Source: CAG-103 sp963627135 (lineage in GTDB: Bacteria; Bacillota; Clostridia; Oscillospirales; Oscillospiraceae). Taken from it: 64,000 nucleotides of DNA. Positions 42,007-49,527 of the stretch are shown here, piece after piece (position 1 is the stretch's first letter; every line of letters begins with the position of its first letter). The stretch covers positions 29,863 to 93,862 of the forward strand of contig CAVFZY010000032.1 of NCBI GenBank assembly GCA_963627135.1. The letters run 5' to 3'. The translations under genes and the position numbers were made by a program. The notes under the pieces were generated by a model. That model was not told the DNA's origin. It did not search any database and saw nothing but the letters and a program-made list of their open reading frames with translations.

Positions 42007-42759
42007 TTATTTATATTCCGGGCACTGGTAGCGGGGCTTGCCCTGACTCTTGTGTCCGTACTCGATGGCGGATACCGGGCAGCCGCAGATGCAGGCCATG
42101 CAGTGCGTGCATGCGCCGTTCCAGCGCGGGCGGCGCTCGACGATGTCGATACCGTTGACTGGGCAGCTCAGTGCGCACTTGCCACAGCCGATGCACGCGT
42201 CAGAGACCGTGAACGGCCCGGACTTGACAAAGCATTTATAAAAGATCGTGTTCACCGGGCCGGTCTTGAACCGGTCGAGCGGGCCGACGTTCGGGGCCGG
42301 GAATGCTACCCCGCGCTGCACGCAGGCGATGCCACCGTCGATGGACGGCTGCGCCGCCGTGATGATCTGCGCCGCCTCCTCCGCGCCGGGCACATAGAAC
42401 ATGGCGACGTAGTTTTCCGGCATGACGACCTGCAGCACACCCTGGTAATCGAGCCCGATGTCCGCGCACAGCGCCGCGATGCGGCTGCCGGCGTTGCCGA
42501 TCTCGCTGCCGCAGGTCATGACAAAGTAGGCCTTGCGGCTGCCGGTGAAGCGGCCGCAGCGGAGAAAGTCCGCAAAAATGTGTGGGATCTGCCAGCCGTA
42601 CGTCGGCGAGACGAACACCCACGGCCGGTCGGCGTGCAGGTCTGCAGGCGTGTCGTTTTTGATGTATTCATTCGCGGTGATGAGATTGTCGCCGAGGGCG
42701 GCGGCGAAGCGCTGGGCAACATAGCGGCTGTTGCCGGTGCCGGTGTAATAGACGATCAT
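42007..42759 (-). CDS. EFR1-family flavodoxin-ferredoxin fusion protein
   Basis: This 250-residue protein has an N-terminal flavodoxin-like domain (YYTGTGNSRYVAQR for FMN phosphate; VFVSPTYGWQIP). Its C-terminal domain has two [4Fe-4S] motifs, CIGCGKCALSCP and CTHCMACICGCP. EFR1 proteins are presumed electron carriers in anaerobes; the partner is unknown. The ATG follows GGAGGAG. It is transcribed alone, divergent from corA. Confidence 0.9.
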   Translation of the reverse strand: MIVYYTGTGNSRYVAQRFAAALGDNLITANEYIKNDTPADLHADRPWVFVSPTYGWQIPHIFADFLRCGRFTGSRKAYFVMTCGSEIGNAGSRIAALCADIGLDYQGVLQVVMPENYVAMFYVPGAEEAAQIITAAQPSIDGGIACVQRGVAFPAPNVGPLDRFKTGPVNTIFYKCFVKSGPFTVSDACIGCGKCALSCPVNGIDIVERRPRWNGACTHCMACICGCPVSAIEYGHKSQGKPRYQCPEYK

Positions 42760-42825
42760 GGTGCTCCTCCAAAAGTATGATTTTGCCCAGTATAGCACAC
42801 CCACACCCCGATTTCCAGCCGGACG

Positions 42826-42854
42826 TTGTGTCCGCGCGCCCGGTGTGCTACAAT
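42826..42854 (+). promoter_or_regulatory. Promoter of the corA gene
   Basis: TTGTGT (42826-42831) and TACAAT (42849-42854) are 17 bases apart, 36 bases before the start codon. Confidence 0.6.
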
Positions 42855-42889
42855 TGGAAAAAGACCGCAACTTATGGGAGGGACCGCAT

Positions 42890-43807
42890 TTGTACTGGTA
42901 TACCATCGGGCAGACGCTCACGCAGCAGGAGCGTGCGCCCGCGCCGGAGCAGCCCGCCGTCGTGCTGCTGACATCCGAAGAGCTGTCGCACCAGCCGGCG
43001 CTGCCCGGTCTGGAGCGGACGCTGCACCACGCACCGCCGGCACGCGACGCGCGCGTGTGCAAGGCCGAGGTTCGCTCGGACTGTCTGGCGGGCACGCTCG
43101 TGCTGCCGCGCCAGGGCAAAGACGGCAAGCCGCTCGCCTGCGGCTACCTCGTCACGGGCACGCGCGTCGTGCTCGTGGACGACGAGAGCACACTGCAGGG
43201 GTTACTGCGCCGCATCGCCCGGGAAAAGCGCTGGACCAACGGCAGCGTCGGCCGGTTCCTCTACGACTTTTTTGAGCAGCTCATCGCCCGCGACCTGCAC
43301 CAGCTCGAAAAGATCGAGGACCGCATCGAGGCGCTCGAGGATCGGGTGCTGGCGCACGAGCTGGACGACTTCTCCGCACAGATGACCGCGCTGCGCAAGG
43401 AGACCATGGCGTGGTTTCGCTATTACTCCCAGCTCGATGACGTGGCGTACGAGCTGCGCGAGAACGAAAACGGCTTCTTCACCGACAGCGAGCAGCTGCT
43501 GTTTCGCATGTTTGAGGACCGGGTCATCCGCCTGCGCGAAGAGTCGCAGCTGCTGCGCGAATCGTGCGCGCAGCTGCAGAGCCTGTTTCAGGCCGAGATC
43601 GACACGCGGCAAAACCGCATCATGCAGATCCTGACGATCGTGACGACGATCTTCCTGCCGCTGACGCTGCTCGTCGGGTGGTATGGCATGAATTTTGTCG
43701 GCATGCCGGAGCTGACGTGGAAGTACGGCTACCCCGTCATCGTCATCGTGAGCATTGTGACCGTGGGCATCAGCCTGTGGGTGTGCAAGAAGAAAAAATT
43801 CTGGTGA
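42890..43807 (+). CDS. corA: CorA-family divalent cation (Mg2+/Co2+) transporter
   Basis: This 305-residue protein has a cytoplasmic alpha/beta domain, a long helical stalk (about residues 130-245, E/D/R-rich) and two C-terminal membrane helices with the gating motif YGMNFVG between them. The basic tail CKKKKFW is usual. It conducts Mg2+ or a similar ion. The start is a TTG at 42890 with GGGAGGG 8 bases upstream; no suitable ATG exists, since the upstream in-frame extension lies before the promoter. Confidence 0.9.
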   Translation: MYWYTIGQTLTQQERAPAPEQPAVVLLTSEELSHQPALPGLERTLHHAPPARDARVCKAEVRSDCLAGTLVLPRQGKDGKPLACGYLVTGTRVVLVDDESTLQGLLRRIAREKRWTNGSVGRFLYDFFEQLIARDLHQLEKIEDRIEALEDRVLAHELDDFSAQMTALRKETMAWFRYYSQLDDVAYELRENENGFFTDSEQLLFRMFEDRVIRLREESQLLRESCAQLQSLFQAEIDTRQNRIMQILTIVTTIFLPLTLLVGWYGMNFVGMPELTWKYGYPVIVIVSIVTVGISLWVCKKKKFW

Positions 43808-43810
43808 CAA

Positions 43811-43843
43811 AATCACCGGCCGAGGAAATCTCAGCCGGTGATT
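43811..43843. terminator. Bidirectional terminator between corA and a lipoprotein gene
   Basis: A 10-bp stem (43811-43820 with 43834-43843) is flanked by A on the left and T on the right, so it works for both convergent genes. Confidence 0.85.
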
Positions 43844-43845
43844 TT

Positions 43846-44250
43846 TTATTTCCCCGTGCGCTCGGAGAAGTGCTCCGGGTTCTCGATCGACGTCAGCCGC
43901 AGCGGGAACGCCTGCTGCCCGAGGTCGGCGTAGGTGATGATCCACTCGCCGGAGTCGATCATCATCGCCATCGACAGCAGGTCGGTGCAGTCGACCGTCC
44001 CCTGCGCGCCGGCCGGGAGTGCGCCGACGTTCACACCGTCGGCGTCGCCGAAATCGAGCACCCGTACCTCCAGCATTTTCGCGTCCATGTCGCGCGAGAG
44101 CACTTCCACGCGCAGGTAGGCATAGCCCCCGTCGAGCGGGAGGTCGCTCATGTCCGGGGCGGGTGTGGTCTCCGCCGCGCCGCCGGCGGCGCAGCCCGTG
44201 CACAGCAGCGCGAGTGCGAGCAGGAAAGTCAGTATGCGGATATGCTTCAT
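43846..44250 (-). CDS. Small lipoprotein of unknown function
   Basis: This 134-residue protein has a clear lipoprotein signal (ILTFLLALALLCTGCAAGG) and a short beta-rich domain with V-L-x-x-D-M-D-A-K-M-L-E-V-R-V-L. No family was recognised. It starts by ATGA overlap with the upstream MFS gene, so it belongs to the MarR-MFS operon and may assist or monitor the transporter, though this is only positional evidence. Confidence 0.75.
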   Translation of the reverse strand: MKHIRILTFLLALALLCTGCAAGGAAETTPAPDMSDLPLDGGYAYLRVEVLSRDMDAKMLEVRVLDFGDADGVNVGALPAGAQGTVDCTDLLSMAMMIDSGEWIITYADLGQQAFPLRLTSIENPEHFSERTGK

Positions 44251-45506
44251 GCGTTTTCTCCTTTCAACCCATCGCGATGGAGCTTGGCCGAGCGCAGATA
44301 CAGCGGGATGGCCGCCAGCTGCGCCGCCACCGACACCGACACCATGGCCGGGATGCTCACATCGTACAGCACACCGAGCAGCCAGCTGCCGAGAAACCAG
44401 AACACGCCGAACGCGCACTCAAACACGCCGTAGCCGGTGGCGCGGCTGGCCTTGGGCACCATCTGCGTGACGGCGGCCTTCAAGATCGACTCCTGCGCGC
44501 CCATGCCGATGCCCCAGAGCGCAACGCCCACGAACAGCGCGCCGACACTGCGGCACGCGAACACGAACACCGCAAACGGTGCCGACAGCACTGTCGACCA
44601 CACGAGTGCCTGCACGCCTTTTTTATCATACAGCAGGCCGAACAGCAGCGCCGCCACGGCATCGACCAGCATGGCCCCGGCATACAGCAGCGGCAGCGAC
44701 CCGCTGCTGACGAGCGCGGACGTCTCCGCAAGACCGGAGGCGAGGTGCGTGTACGTGCGCGAGACGTGCATGAGCACGAGCGAGTAGTCGATGAAGCCGA
44801 AGGCGAACAGGCTGATGCCCGCAATATAGAGCACGAACTCTTTTTTCATTTTGAAGGGCACGTATTCCTTCGGTTCGGGCTCAAAGTGCTCGGGATTCGG
44901 GAACTTCCGCTTCGTCACGAGCAGCAGCACGAGCGTGATTGCGCCCGGAATGGCCAGCACCGCAAAGCACGTGGAATAGACCTGAAACGTCGTGCCGTCG
45001 GTCTGAAAAAGCATCACCAGACACAGCAGCACCGGTCCGAGGAACGCGCCGATCTGGTCGAGCACCTCCTGGATGCCGAAGCTCTTGCCGACGCCCTCCT
45101 GCGAGGCGGCAAAGGACAGGATGGTGTCCTTTGCGGGCTTCTTGATGGCCTTGCCCATGCGCTGGACAACGAGCAGCGCGCACGCCCAGACCCAGCCGTG
45201 CTCGCCGACGAGCGCGAGCGCCGGCACGGCCAGCACATCGAGCACATAGCCGACGATCGTCATCGTCCAGTAATGCTTCGTCTTGTCCGTGAGCCTGCCG
45301 AACACATAGCGCATCGAGTAGCCCACGAGCTCGCCGAGGCCGGAGATGAAGCCGATCGTCCCGGCCGAGGCGCCCAGCAGCGTCAGATACGCGCCGCGGA
45401 TGCTCGCCGCCCCCTCGTGCGTCATGTCGGAAAACAGGCTCACGATGCCGAACAGCAGCACGAACGCCATGGCCTGCGAGTATTTCCGTTTCTGCTTATT
45501 CTCCAT
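44247..45506 (-). CDS. MFS transporter, probable drug or metabolite exporter
   Basis: This 419-residue protein has about twelve helices. It has GRLTDKTKHYW after helix 2, typical of the MFS loop, and KAIKKPAKDTILSF in the central part, a feature of the MFS subgroup often annotated as hypothetical efflux pumps. It overlaps the marR-like gene by 11 bases, so it is under its control. The substrate is unknown. Confidence 0.87.
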   Translation of the reverse strand: MENKQKRKYSQAMAFVLLFGIVSLFSDMTHEGAASIRGAYLTLLGASAGTIGFISGLGELVGYSMRYVFGRLTDKTKHYWTMTIVGYVLDVLAVPALALVGEHGWVWACALLVVQRMGKAIKKPAKDTILSFAASQEGVGKSFGIQEVLDQIGAFLGPVLLCLVMLFQTDGTTFQVYSTCFAVLAIPGAITLVLLLVTKRKFPNPEHFEPEPKEYVPFKMKKEFVLYIAGISLFAFGFIDYSLVLMHVSRTYTHLASGLAETSALVSSGSLPLLYAGAMLVDAVAALLFGLLYDKKGVQALVWSTVLSAPFAVFVFACRSVGALFVGVALWGIGMGAQESILKAAVTQMVPKASRATGYGVFECAFGVFWFLGSWLLGVLYDVSIPAMVSVSVAAQLAAIPLYLRSAKLHRDGLKGENA

Positions 45507-45972
45507 CGGTCATCCCCTCCTGCATTCTGGCCGCCACGTTGGGAAAGCCCGCCTTGCTCTCCGCCTTGCAGCGCTGATAGAGCACGTCGAGCATGCGCGC
45601 GAACTCCGCGCGCTCCGGCTCCGCGAGCGGGGCGAGCAGCCAGTCATAAAACTGCGTCTCGACGGCGGCCTTTGAGTTTTTCAGCCGCTCGGCCTGCGCG
45701 GTGGCATAGAGGCAGCGGCTGCGGCCGTCGGCGGGATTGGCTTCCCGCCGCAGGTAGCCCTTGGCCTCCAGGCTCGCCGTCTGGCGCGCGACCGCGCCCT
45801 TGTCAAAGCCCGTGATGCGGCACACGCCCGCTTGCATGATGCCGGGGTTTTTACGGATCGCGTGCAGCACGTCAAACTCGCCCGGGCCGATTCCATCGGC
45901 GCGCAGCGTGCGCACGGTGAACTTGCTCACCTCGCGCGCGATCTTCGTGATCTTTCGTTTTGTGATGTCCAT
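45496..45972 (-). CDS. MarR-family transcriptional regulator
   Basis: This 158-residue winged-helix protein has GEFDVLHAIRKNPGIMQAGV, ITGFDKGAVARQTASLEAKGYLRR and the wing NPADGRSRCLYAT, all characteristic of MarR. The ATG at 45972 follows GGAGGGG. It is the first gene of an operon with an MFS exporter and a lipoprotein. A long dyad overlapping its -10 box is the likely autoregulatory operator. Confidence 0.92.
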   Translation of the reverse strand: MDITKRKITKIAREVSKFTVRTLRADGIGPGEFDVLHAIRKNPGIMQAGVCRITGFDKGAVARQTASLEAKGYLRREANPADGRSRCLYATAQAERLKNSKAAVETQFYDWLLAPLAEPERAEFARMLDVLYQRCKAESKAGFPNVAARMQEGMTDGE

Positions 45973-45991
45973 AGGCCCCTCCGGAACAAAA

Positions 45992-46044
45992 AAAGATGTA
46001 GCGTCATCCGAAATGGATGATACTACATCTTTCTCGTTTGTCAA
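45992..46044 (-). promoter_or_regulatory. marR-like promoter overlapped by a long dyad that doubles as a terminator
   Basis: On the minus strand TTGACA (46039-46044) and TATCAT (46017-46022) are 16 bases apart. An 18-bp inverted repeat with two mismatches (45992-46009 with 46015-46032) covers the -10 box and start site, as expected of a MarR operator. The same repeat is followed by seven T, so it can also terminate the two-component operon that ends at 46048. Confidence 0.75.
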
Positions 46045-46047
46045 GCT

Positions 46048-47280
46048 CTATTTCAGTTCGGCCGTAAACACGATCGTGCGCCCGTCGGGACTCTCGGCGC
46101 GGATGGTGCCGCGGTGCCCCTCGGCAATGCTGCGCGCGATGGACAGGCCGATGCCGAAGCCGTTGGTCTCGGCGCTGCGGGCGGGGTCTGCGCGGTAAAA
46201 GCGGTCAAAGAGCCGGCCGAGTGCGGCCGTGTCGAGCGCGTCGCACCGGTTTTCCGTGCGGATGACGACGCCGCGCCGCCCCTTCGCCAGGGAAAAGACG
46301 ATGGGCGTGTCGGGCGCTGCGTACTTGACGGCGTTGTCGAGCAGGATGGACACGAGCTGCCGGATGGCATACTCGTCGCCGCAGTAGGTCAGCCCCGGCG
46401 TCACGCGCACGTCGAGCGCGTGGCCGGCGGACGCTGCGAAGTCGCGAAACGACTCCGCCGTCTCCGTGAGCGCGTCGCTGACCGGAAAGTCCGCCATCTG
46501 CAGGGGCGAGGCCTCCTCGTCCATGCGCGAGAGCGTGACGAGCTCGTTGACCAGCTCCGTGAGCTTTTCGGTCTGGTTTTCTGCCTTGTCGATCCACTTC
46601 TGCTGCCCGACCTCCATCTCCAGCACCTTCAGGCTCGTGGCGATGACGGTGATGGGCGTTTTGAGCTCGTGCGAGGCATCGGTGATGAACTGCTTTTGCC
46701 GCTCGGACGCCTGGATGACCGGCGCGATCGCCCGGCGCGAGCAGAGCACGATGATACAATACACCAGCGCTACGCACACGGCCGCAGCAGCCAGCGACAT
46801 CCATGCGAACGTCATGACTGCGTGCAGCTCCTGATAGCTGTCGAGAAAGATGGCCATCCAGCGGTCGGTATCCGTGTGGACAACGTAGTATTTATACCCC
46901 GCCGTGTAACCGAAGCCCGCGCCGTGGCGCAGCGCTGCGGTGAGATACTGCGCCGTGTCGTCCTCGGACACGGCGGCGATGTGCGTCAGGTCCGCCTGCT
47001 CCAGGTCGCCGTCGCCGTCATAGCGCAGGACAAAGTAGCGCGTGGAGTACGGCGTCTCAGGCGTAAAAGCACCATCTGGCTTCTGGCCGGGCTTGCCCCC
47101 GTCGGGCGGAAAGTGCGGCACCGTGCCCTGATTGTCGCAGATCATCTGCAGCATCTGCGTCAGCTGCCGGTTCACGGAGATGTAGTTCGCCGCGTTCACC
47201 GTCACGCACAGCAGCAGCAAAACCCCCGCGACGGCCAGCGTCGCGATGCGAATGAAGCGTTTGCGCAGCCGCTCAATCAT
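46048..47280 (-). CDS. Sensor histidine kinase of the VTC/DUF4956 locus
   Basis: This 410-residue kinase has a membrane helix at about residues 10-30, an external domain and a second helix at about 160-185. The phosphoacceptor motif is FITDASHELKTPITVIATSL, and an ATPase domain has LLDNAVKYA and GFGIGLSIARSIAE. It overlaps its response regulator by 8 bases with GAGG ahead of the ATG. It probably senses a cell-envelope signal that sets expression of the neighbouring VTC and beta-helix genes. Confidence 0.92.
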   Translation of the reverse strand: MIERLRKRFIRIATLAVAGVLLLLCVTVNAANYISVNRQLTQMLQMICDNQGTVPHFPPDGGKPGQKPDGAFTPETPYSTRYFVLRYDGDGDLEQADLTHIAAVSEDDTAQYLTAALRHGAGFGYTAGYKYYVVHTDTDRWMAIFLDSYQELHAVMTFAWMSLAAAAVCVALVYCIIVLCSRRAIAPVIQASERQKQFITDASHELKTPITVIATSLKVLEMEVGQQKWIDKAENQTEKLTELVNELVTLSRMDEEASPLQMADFPVSDALTETAESFRDFAASAGHALDVRVTPGLTYCGDEYAIRQLVSILLDNAVKYAAPDTPIVFSLAKGRRGVVIRTENRCDALDTAALGRLFDRFYRADPARSAETNGFGIGLSIARSIAEGHRGTIRAESPDGRTIVFTAELK

Positions 47281-47950
47281 CGCCGACCTCCAGCACATAG
47301 CCCAGTCCCCGGTTGGCGCGGATGGTCACGGTCGAGCCGATGCCCTTGAGCTTCTTGCGCAGGTTCGAGATGTGGACCCAGACGACATTGATCTCCGCGT
47401 CACTGTCCCAGCCCCAGACGCGCTCTAAAATGCGCTCGGCAGAGAGCACGACCTTCGGTGCGCGCAGAAACAGTTCCATGACCTGAAACTCGCGCCCGCT
47501 CAGGCGCACGCTCTGCCCCGCACACGAGAGCATGCCCGTGCTGCAGTCGAGCCCCACGTCGCCGAACGTGAGCACCGTCGGCCGGTACTCGCCGCCGCGG
47601 CGCAACATGGCCCGCACGCGGCAAATGAGCTCATCGGGCGCGAAGGGCTTGGGCAGATAGTCGTCCGCCCCGGCGTTGAAGCCGGTGATGCGGTCGTCCT
47701 TCTCAGCCTTGGCCGTGAGCATCATGACCGGCGTGCGCACGCCCTCGGCGCGCAGCCGCTCGAGCACCTCGACACCATTGAGCTTCGGCATCATGACGTC
47801 GAGCACGATGGCGTCGTAGTCACCCGTGACGGCGTATTCGTAGGCGTCGAAGCCGTTGTAGACGGTATCGACCGTGAATTGATTTTTCTCAAAAAAGACG
47901 CTCAGCGCCTCGGCGAGGTCGCGCTCGTCCTCTGCGATCAGCAGACGCAT
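47273..47950 (-). CDS. OmpR-family response regulator of the VTC/DUF4956 locus
   Basis: This 225-residue protein has a receiver domain (AEDERDLAEAL, phosphorylated Asp in IVLDVMMPKL, KPFAPDEL) and an OmpR winged helix (LSGREFQVMELFLRAP, VWVHISNLRKKLKGIG). It lies in one transcription unit with VTC, DUF4956 and its kinase. OmpR-family dimers bind direct repeats about 11 bases apart, so the CTTTAG array at 49431-49480 is its likely target. Confidence 0.93.
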   Translation of the reverse strand: MRLLIAEDERDLAEALSVFFEKNQFTVDTVYNGFDAYEYAVTGDYDAIVLDVMMPKLNGVEVLERLRAEGVRTPVMMLTAKAEKDDRITGFNAGADDYLPKPFAPDELICRVRAMLRRGGEYRPTVLTFGDVGLDCSTGMLSCAGQSVRLSGREFQVMELFLRAPKVVLSAERILERVWGWDSDAEINVVWVHISNLRKKLKGIGSTVTIRANRGLGYVLEVGDD

Positions 47951-48003
47951 GGTTCATCACCCGGCCCTATTTTAGGAGATTTTTGTCCGGAAAGCAAGCG
48001 CTT

Positions 48004-48666
48004 TCACAGCGCCTCGCAAGTCTGCTCGCGGCTGCAGGTGATGTTCAGGTTGCCGTTGCGGCAGCGCAGAGCGTCGAGAAAGGCTTTGGGCACCTGCGCG
48101 TCGCGCAGCGTGACGCGGTATTGCAGCTCATAGAGCGTGCCCATGTTGGCGGTCTTGACACGCTCGAGCGTGTGCGCGGTGGTGTAGGTGTCAAAGAGAT
48201 CGTCGAACAGGCCGTCGTAGTCGAGGTTTTCCGGAATGGTGATCTTCAGCAGGCGCTCGTCGGTGCGCCGGGTGCCGAAATCTAGCTTCGTCAGCAGCAG
48301 GAGCACCGCCGCGATGATGACGAAAAACATCGCCGCGAGCACGACGTAGCCCATGCCGGTCGCGAGACCAAGCGCCATGGCGAGAAAGATCACGCCGATC
48401 TCCCGCGCTGTGCCGGGCACCGAGCGGAAGCGCACCAGACTGAACGCCCCGGCGACGGCCACGCCCGCACCGACGTTGCCGTTGACGAGCATGATGACGA
48501 TCTGCACAATCGCGGGCAGCACCGCGAGCGTGACGGCAAAGCTCTGGCTGCATTTCGTGCGGTACATGCTGATGAATGCCGTGGCAATGCCCAGCACGAG
48601 CGACACCGCCGTACAGATGAGGAAGGCCGGGAGCGTGATCCCGGACGCAAGGATGGATTCAAGCAC
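48004..48666 (-). CDS. DUF4956 membrane protein
   Basis: This 220-residue protein has four hydrophobic segments in its first 125 residues (AFLICTAVSLVLGIATAFI, FAVTLAVLPAIVQIVIML), the AGAFSLVRFRSVPGTAREIG loop typical of DUF4956, and a soluble C-terminal domain. The function is not established. In Firmicutes such genes sit beside VTC-type polyphosphate polymerases and CotH or carbohydrate-binding proteins, as here. The start is a GTG at 48666 behind AAGGAGG, inside the VTC gene. Confidence 0.88.
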   Translation of the reverse strand: MLESILASGITLPAFLICTAVSLVLGIATAFISMYRTKCSQSFAVTLAVLPAIVQIVIMLVNGNVGAGVAVAGAFSLVRFRSVPGTAREIGVIFLAMALGLATGMGYVVLAAMFFVIIAAVLLLLTKLDFGTRRTDERLLKITIPENLDYDGLFDDLFDTYTTAHTLERVKTANMGTLYELQYRVTLRDAQVPKAFLDALRCRNGNLNITCSREQTCEAL

Positions 48667-49390
48667 TGCAGAGCGCCTCCTTTGAAAATGATTCGGTGGG
48701 GAGAATGCACGTTTTGTAGCACGCGCCGTACTTGGAAAACGACGTCTGGCGCGCACCGATGTCCGTCAGCGTGCGGCTGAGCCACAGCGGGCAGGCACCG
48801 GGGAGCTTGAGCTCCATGAGGATCTGCCCCGGCGGCAGCAGCGGTGCACCGTAGTCACCGCGGCGCAGGTCGAGCGCCGTGGTGCGCCAGCGGATATCCG
48901 TATCGAACGTGATGCGCACAGCCGGGTCGTCCACACCGGCGAACGCCGTGCGGTCATAGGCGAGAAACACCTTCGGCTCCGCGCGGTACGTGTGCTGGAA
49001 CCACGCGATCTCGCGGCCGATCTGTCCGAGCGGCGCGGCGCTTTTCCCGGTGCGCAAAAACGCCGCCGCATCCGCGCTCGGGATTGTGATGCGACGCTTA
49101 TAGACCACGCCGGCATATTTTTTCTTGATCTCGACAAAGACCCGGTCGCCGTCCGCCGGGACGCCGTAGCTGCGCACGCGCAGCTTTTCTTTATAGACCG
49201 GCTTTTCGAGCGACGCGCGGATGAGCCGCCAGTCGTCCGTGTCATAATAAAGGTTGCAGATCGTGTAGCGCTCGTGCACGTCGCGCTGAATATGGGGCGC
49301 GGTGCGTGCGAGCAGAGCCGCCTGCTGCGCCGGCGTTAGAAAGTACTTCTGCTCGTAGCGCGCGAAGCTGTATTGCATGGTATCGGCCAT
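48659..49390 (-). CDS. VTC-domain (polyphosphate polymerase-like) protein
   Basis: This 243-residue protein has a VTC tunnel fold. FARYEQKYFLTPAQ near the start, the basic residues in Y-K-E-K-L-R-V-R-S-Y-G, FVEIKKKYAGVVYKRR, and the acidic ILMELKLPG strand are the conserved phosphate- and metal-binding features. In yeast Vtc4 this domain polymerises phosphate from ATP; in bacteria the role is unproven. It opens the operon leading to DUF4956 and the two-component system. Confidence 0.9.
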   Translation of the reverse strand: MADTMQYSFARYEQKYFLTPAQQAALLARTAPHIQRDVHERYTICNLYYDTDDWRLIRASLEKPVYKEKLRVRSYGVPADGDRVFVEIKKKYAGVVYKRRITIPSADAAAFLRTGKSAAPLGQIGREIAWFQHTYRAEPKVFLAYDRTAFAGVDDPAVRITFDTDIRWRTTALDLRRGDYGAPLLPPGQILMELKLPGACPLWLSRTLTDIGARQTSFSKYGACYKTCILPTESFSKEALCSA

Positions 49391-49414
49391 GTCGGTGGCC
49401 CCCTTTCTGCCTGT

Positions 49415-49496
49415 AGCGTACCCCCGCCGCCTAAAGAGAACCTAAAGAAAATTTCCGTTTTTCCTTTAGGCAGCCTTTAGCTTGCCGGGGTATGCT
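49415..49496. promoter_or_regulatory. Symmetrical divergent promoter with four phased CTTTAG boxes
   Basis: To the right, CTTTAG at 49464 and 49475 precede TATGCT (49491-49496) by 10 bases. To the left on the minus strand, CTTTAG at 49442-49447 and 49431-49436 precede TACGCT (49415-49420) by 10 bases. The four boxes begin at 49431, 49442, 49464 and 49475, all on one 11-bp phase. No -35 hexamer is evident, as in activator-dependent promoters of the PhoB type. Confidence 0.8.
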
Positions 49497-49527
49497 GACG
49501 CCAGAAACGAACAAGGAGGCCAACGAC

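Noticed and set aside
41732..42031. A 99-codon frame in the gap after the MFS gene
   Set aside because: It crosses the promoter of the catabolic operon and a terminator, lacks a ribosome site and has no family features.
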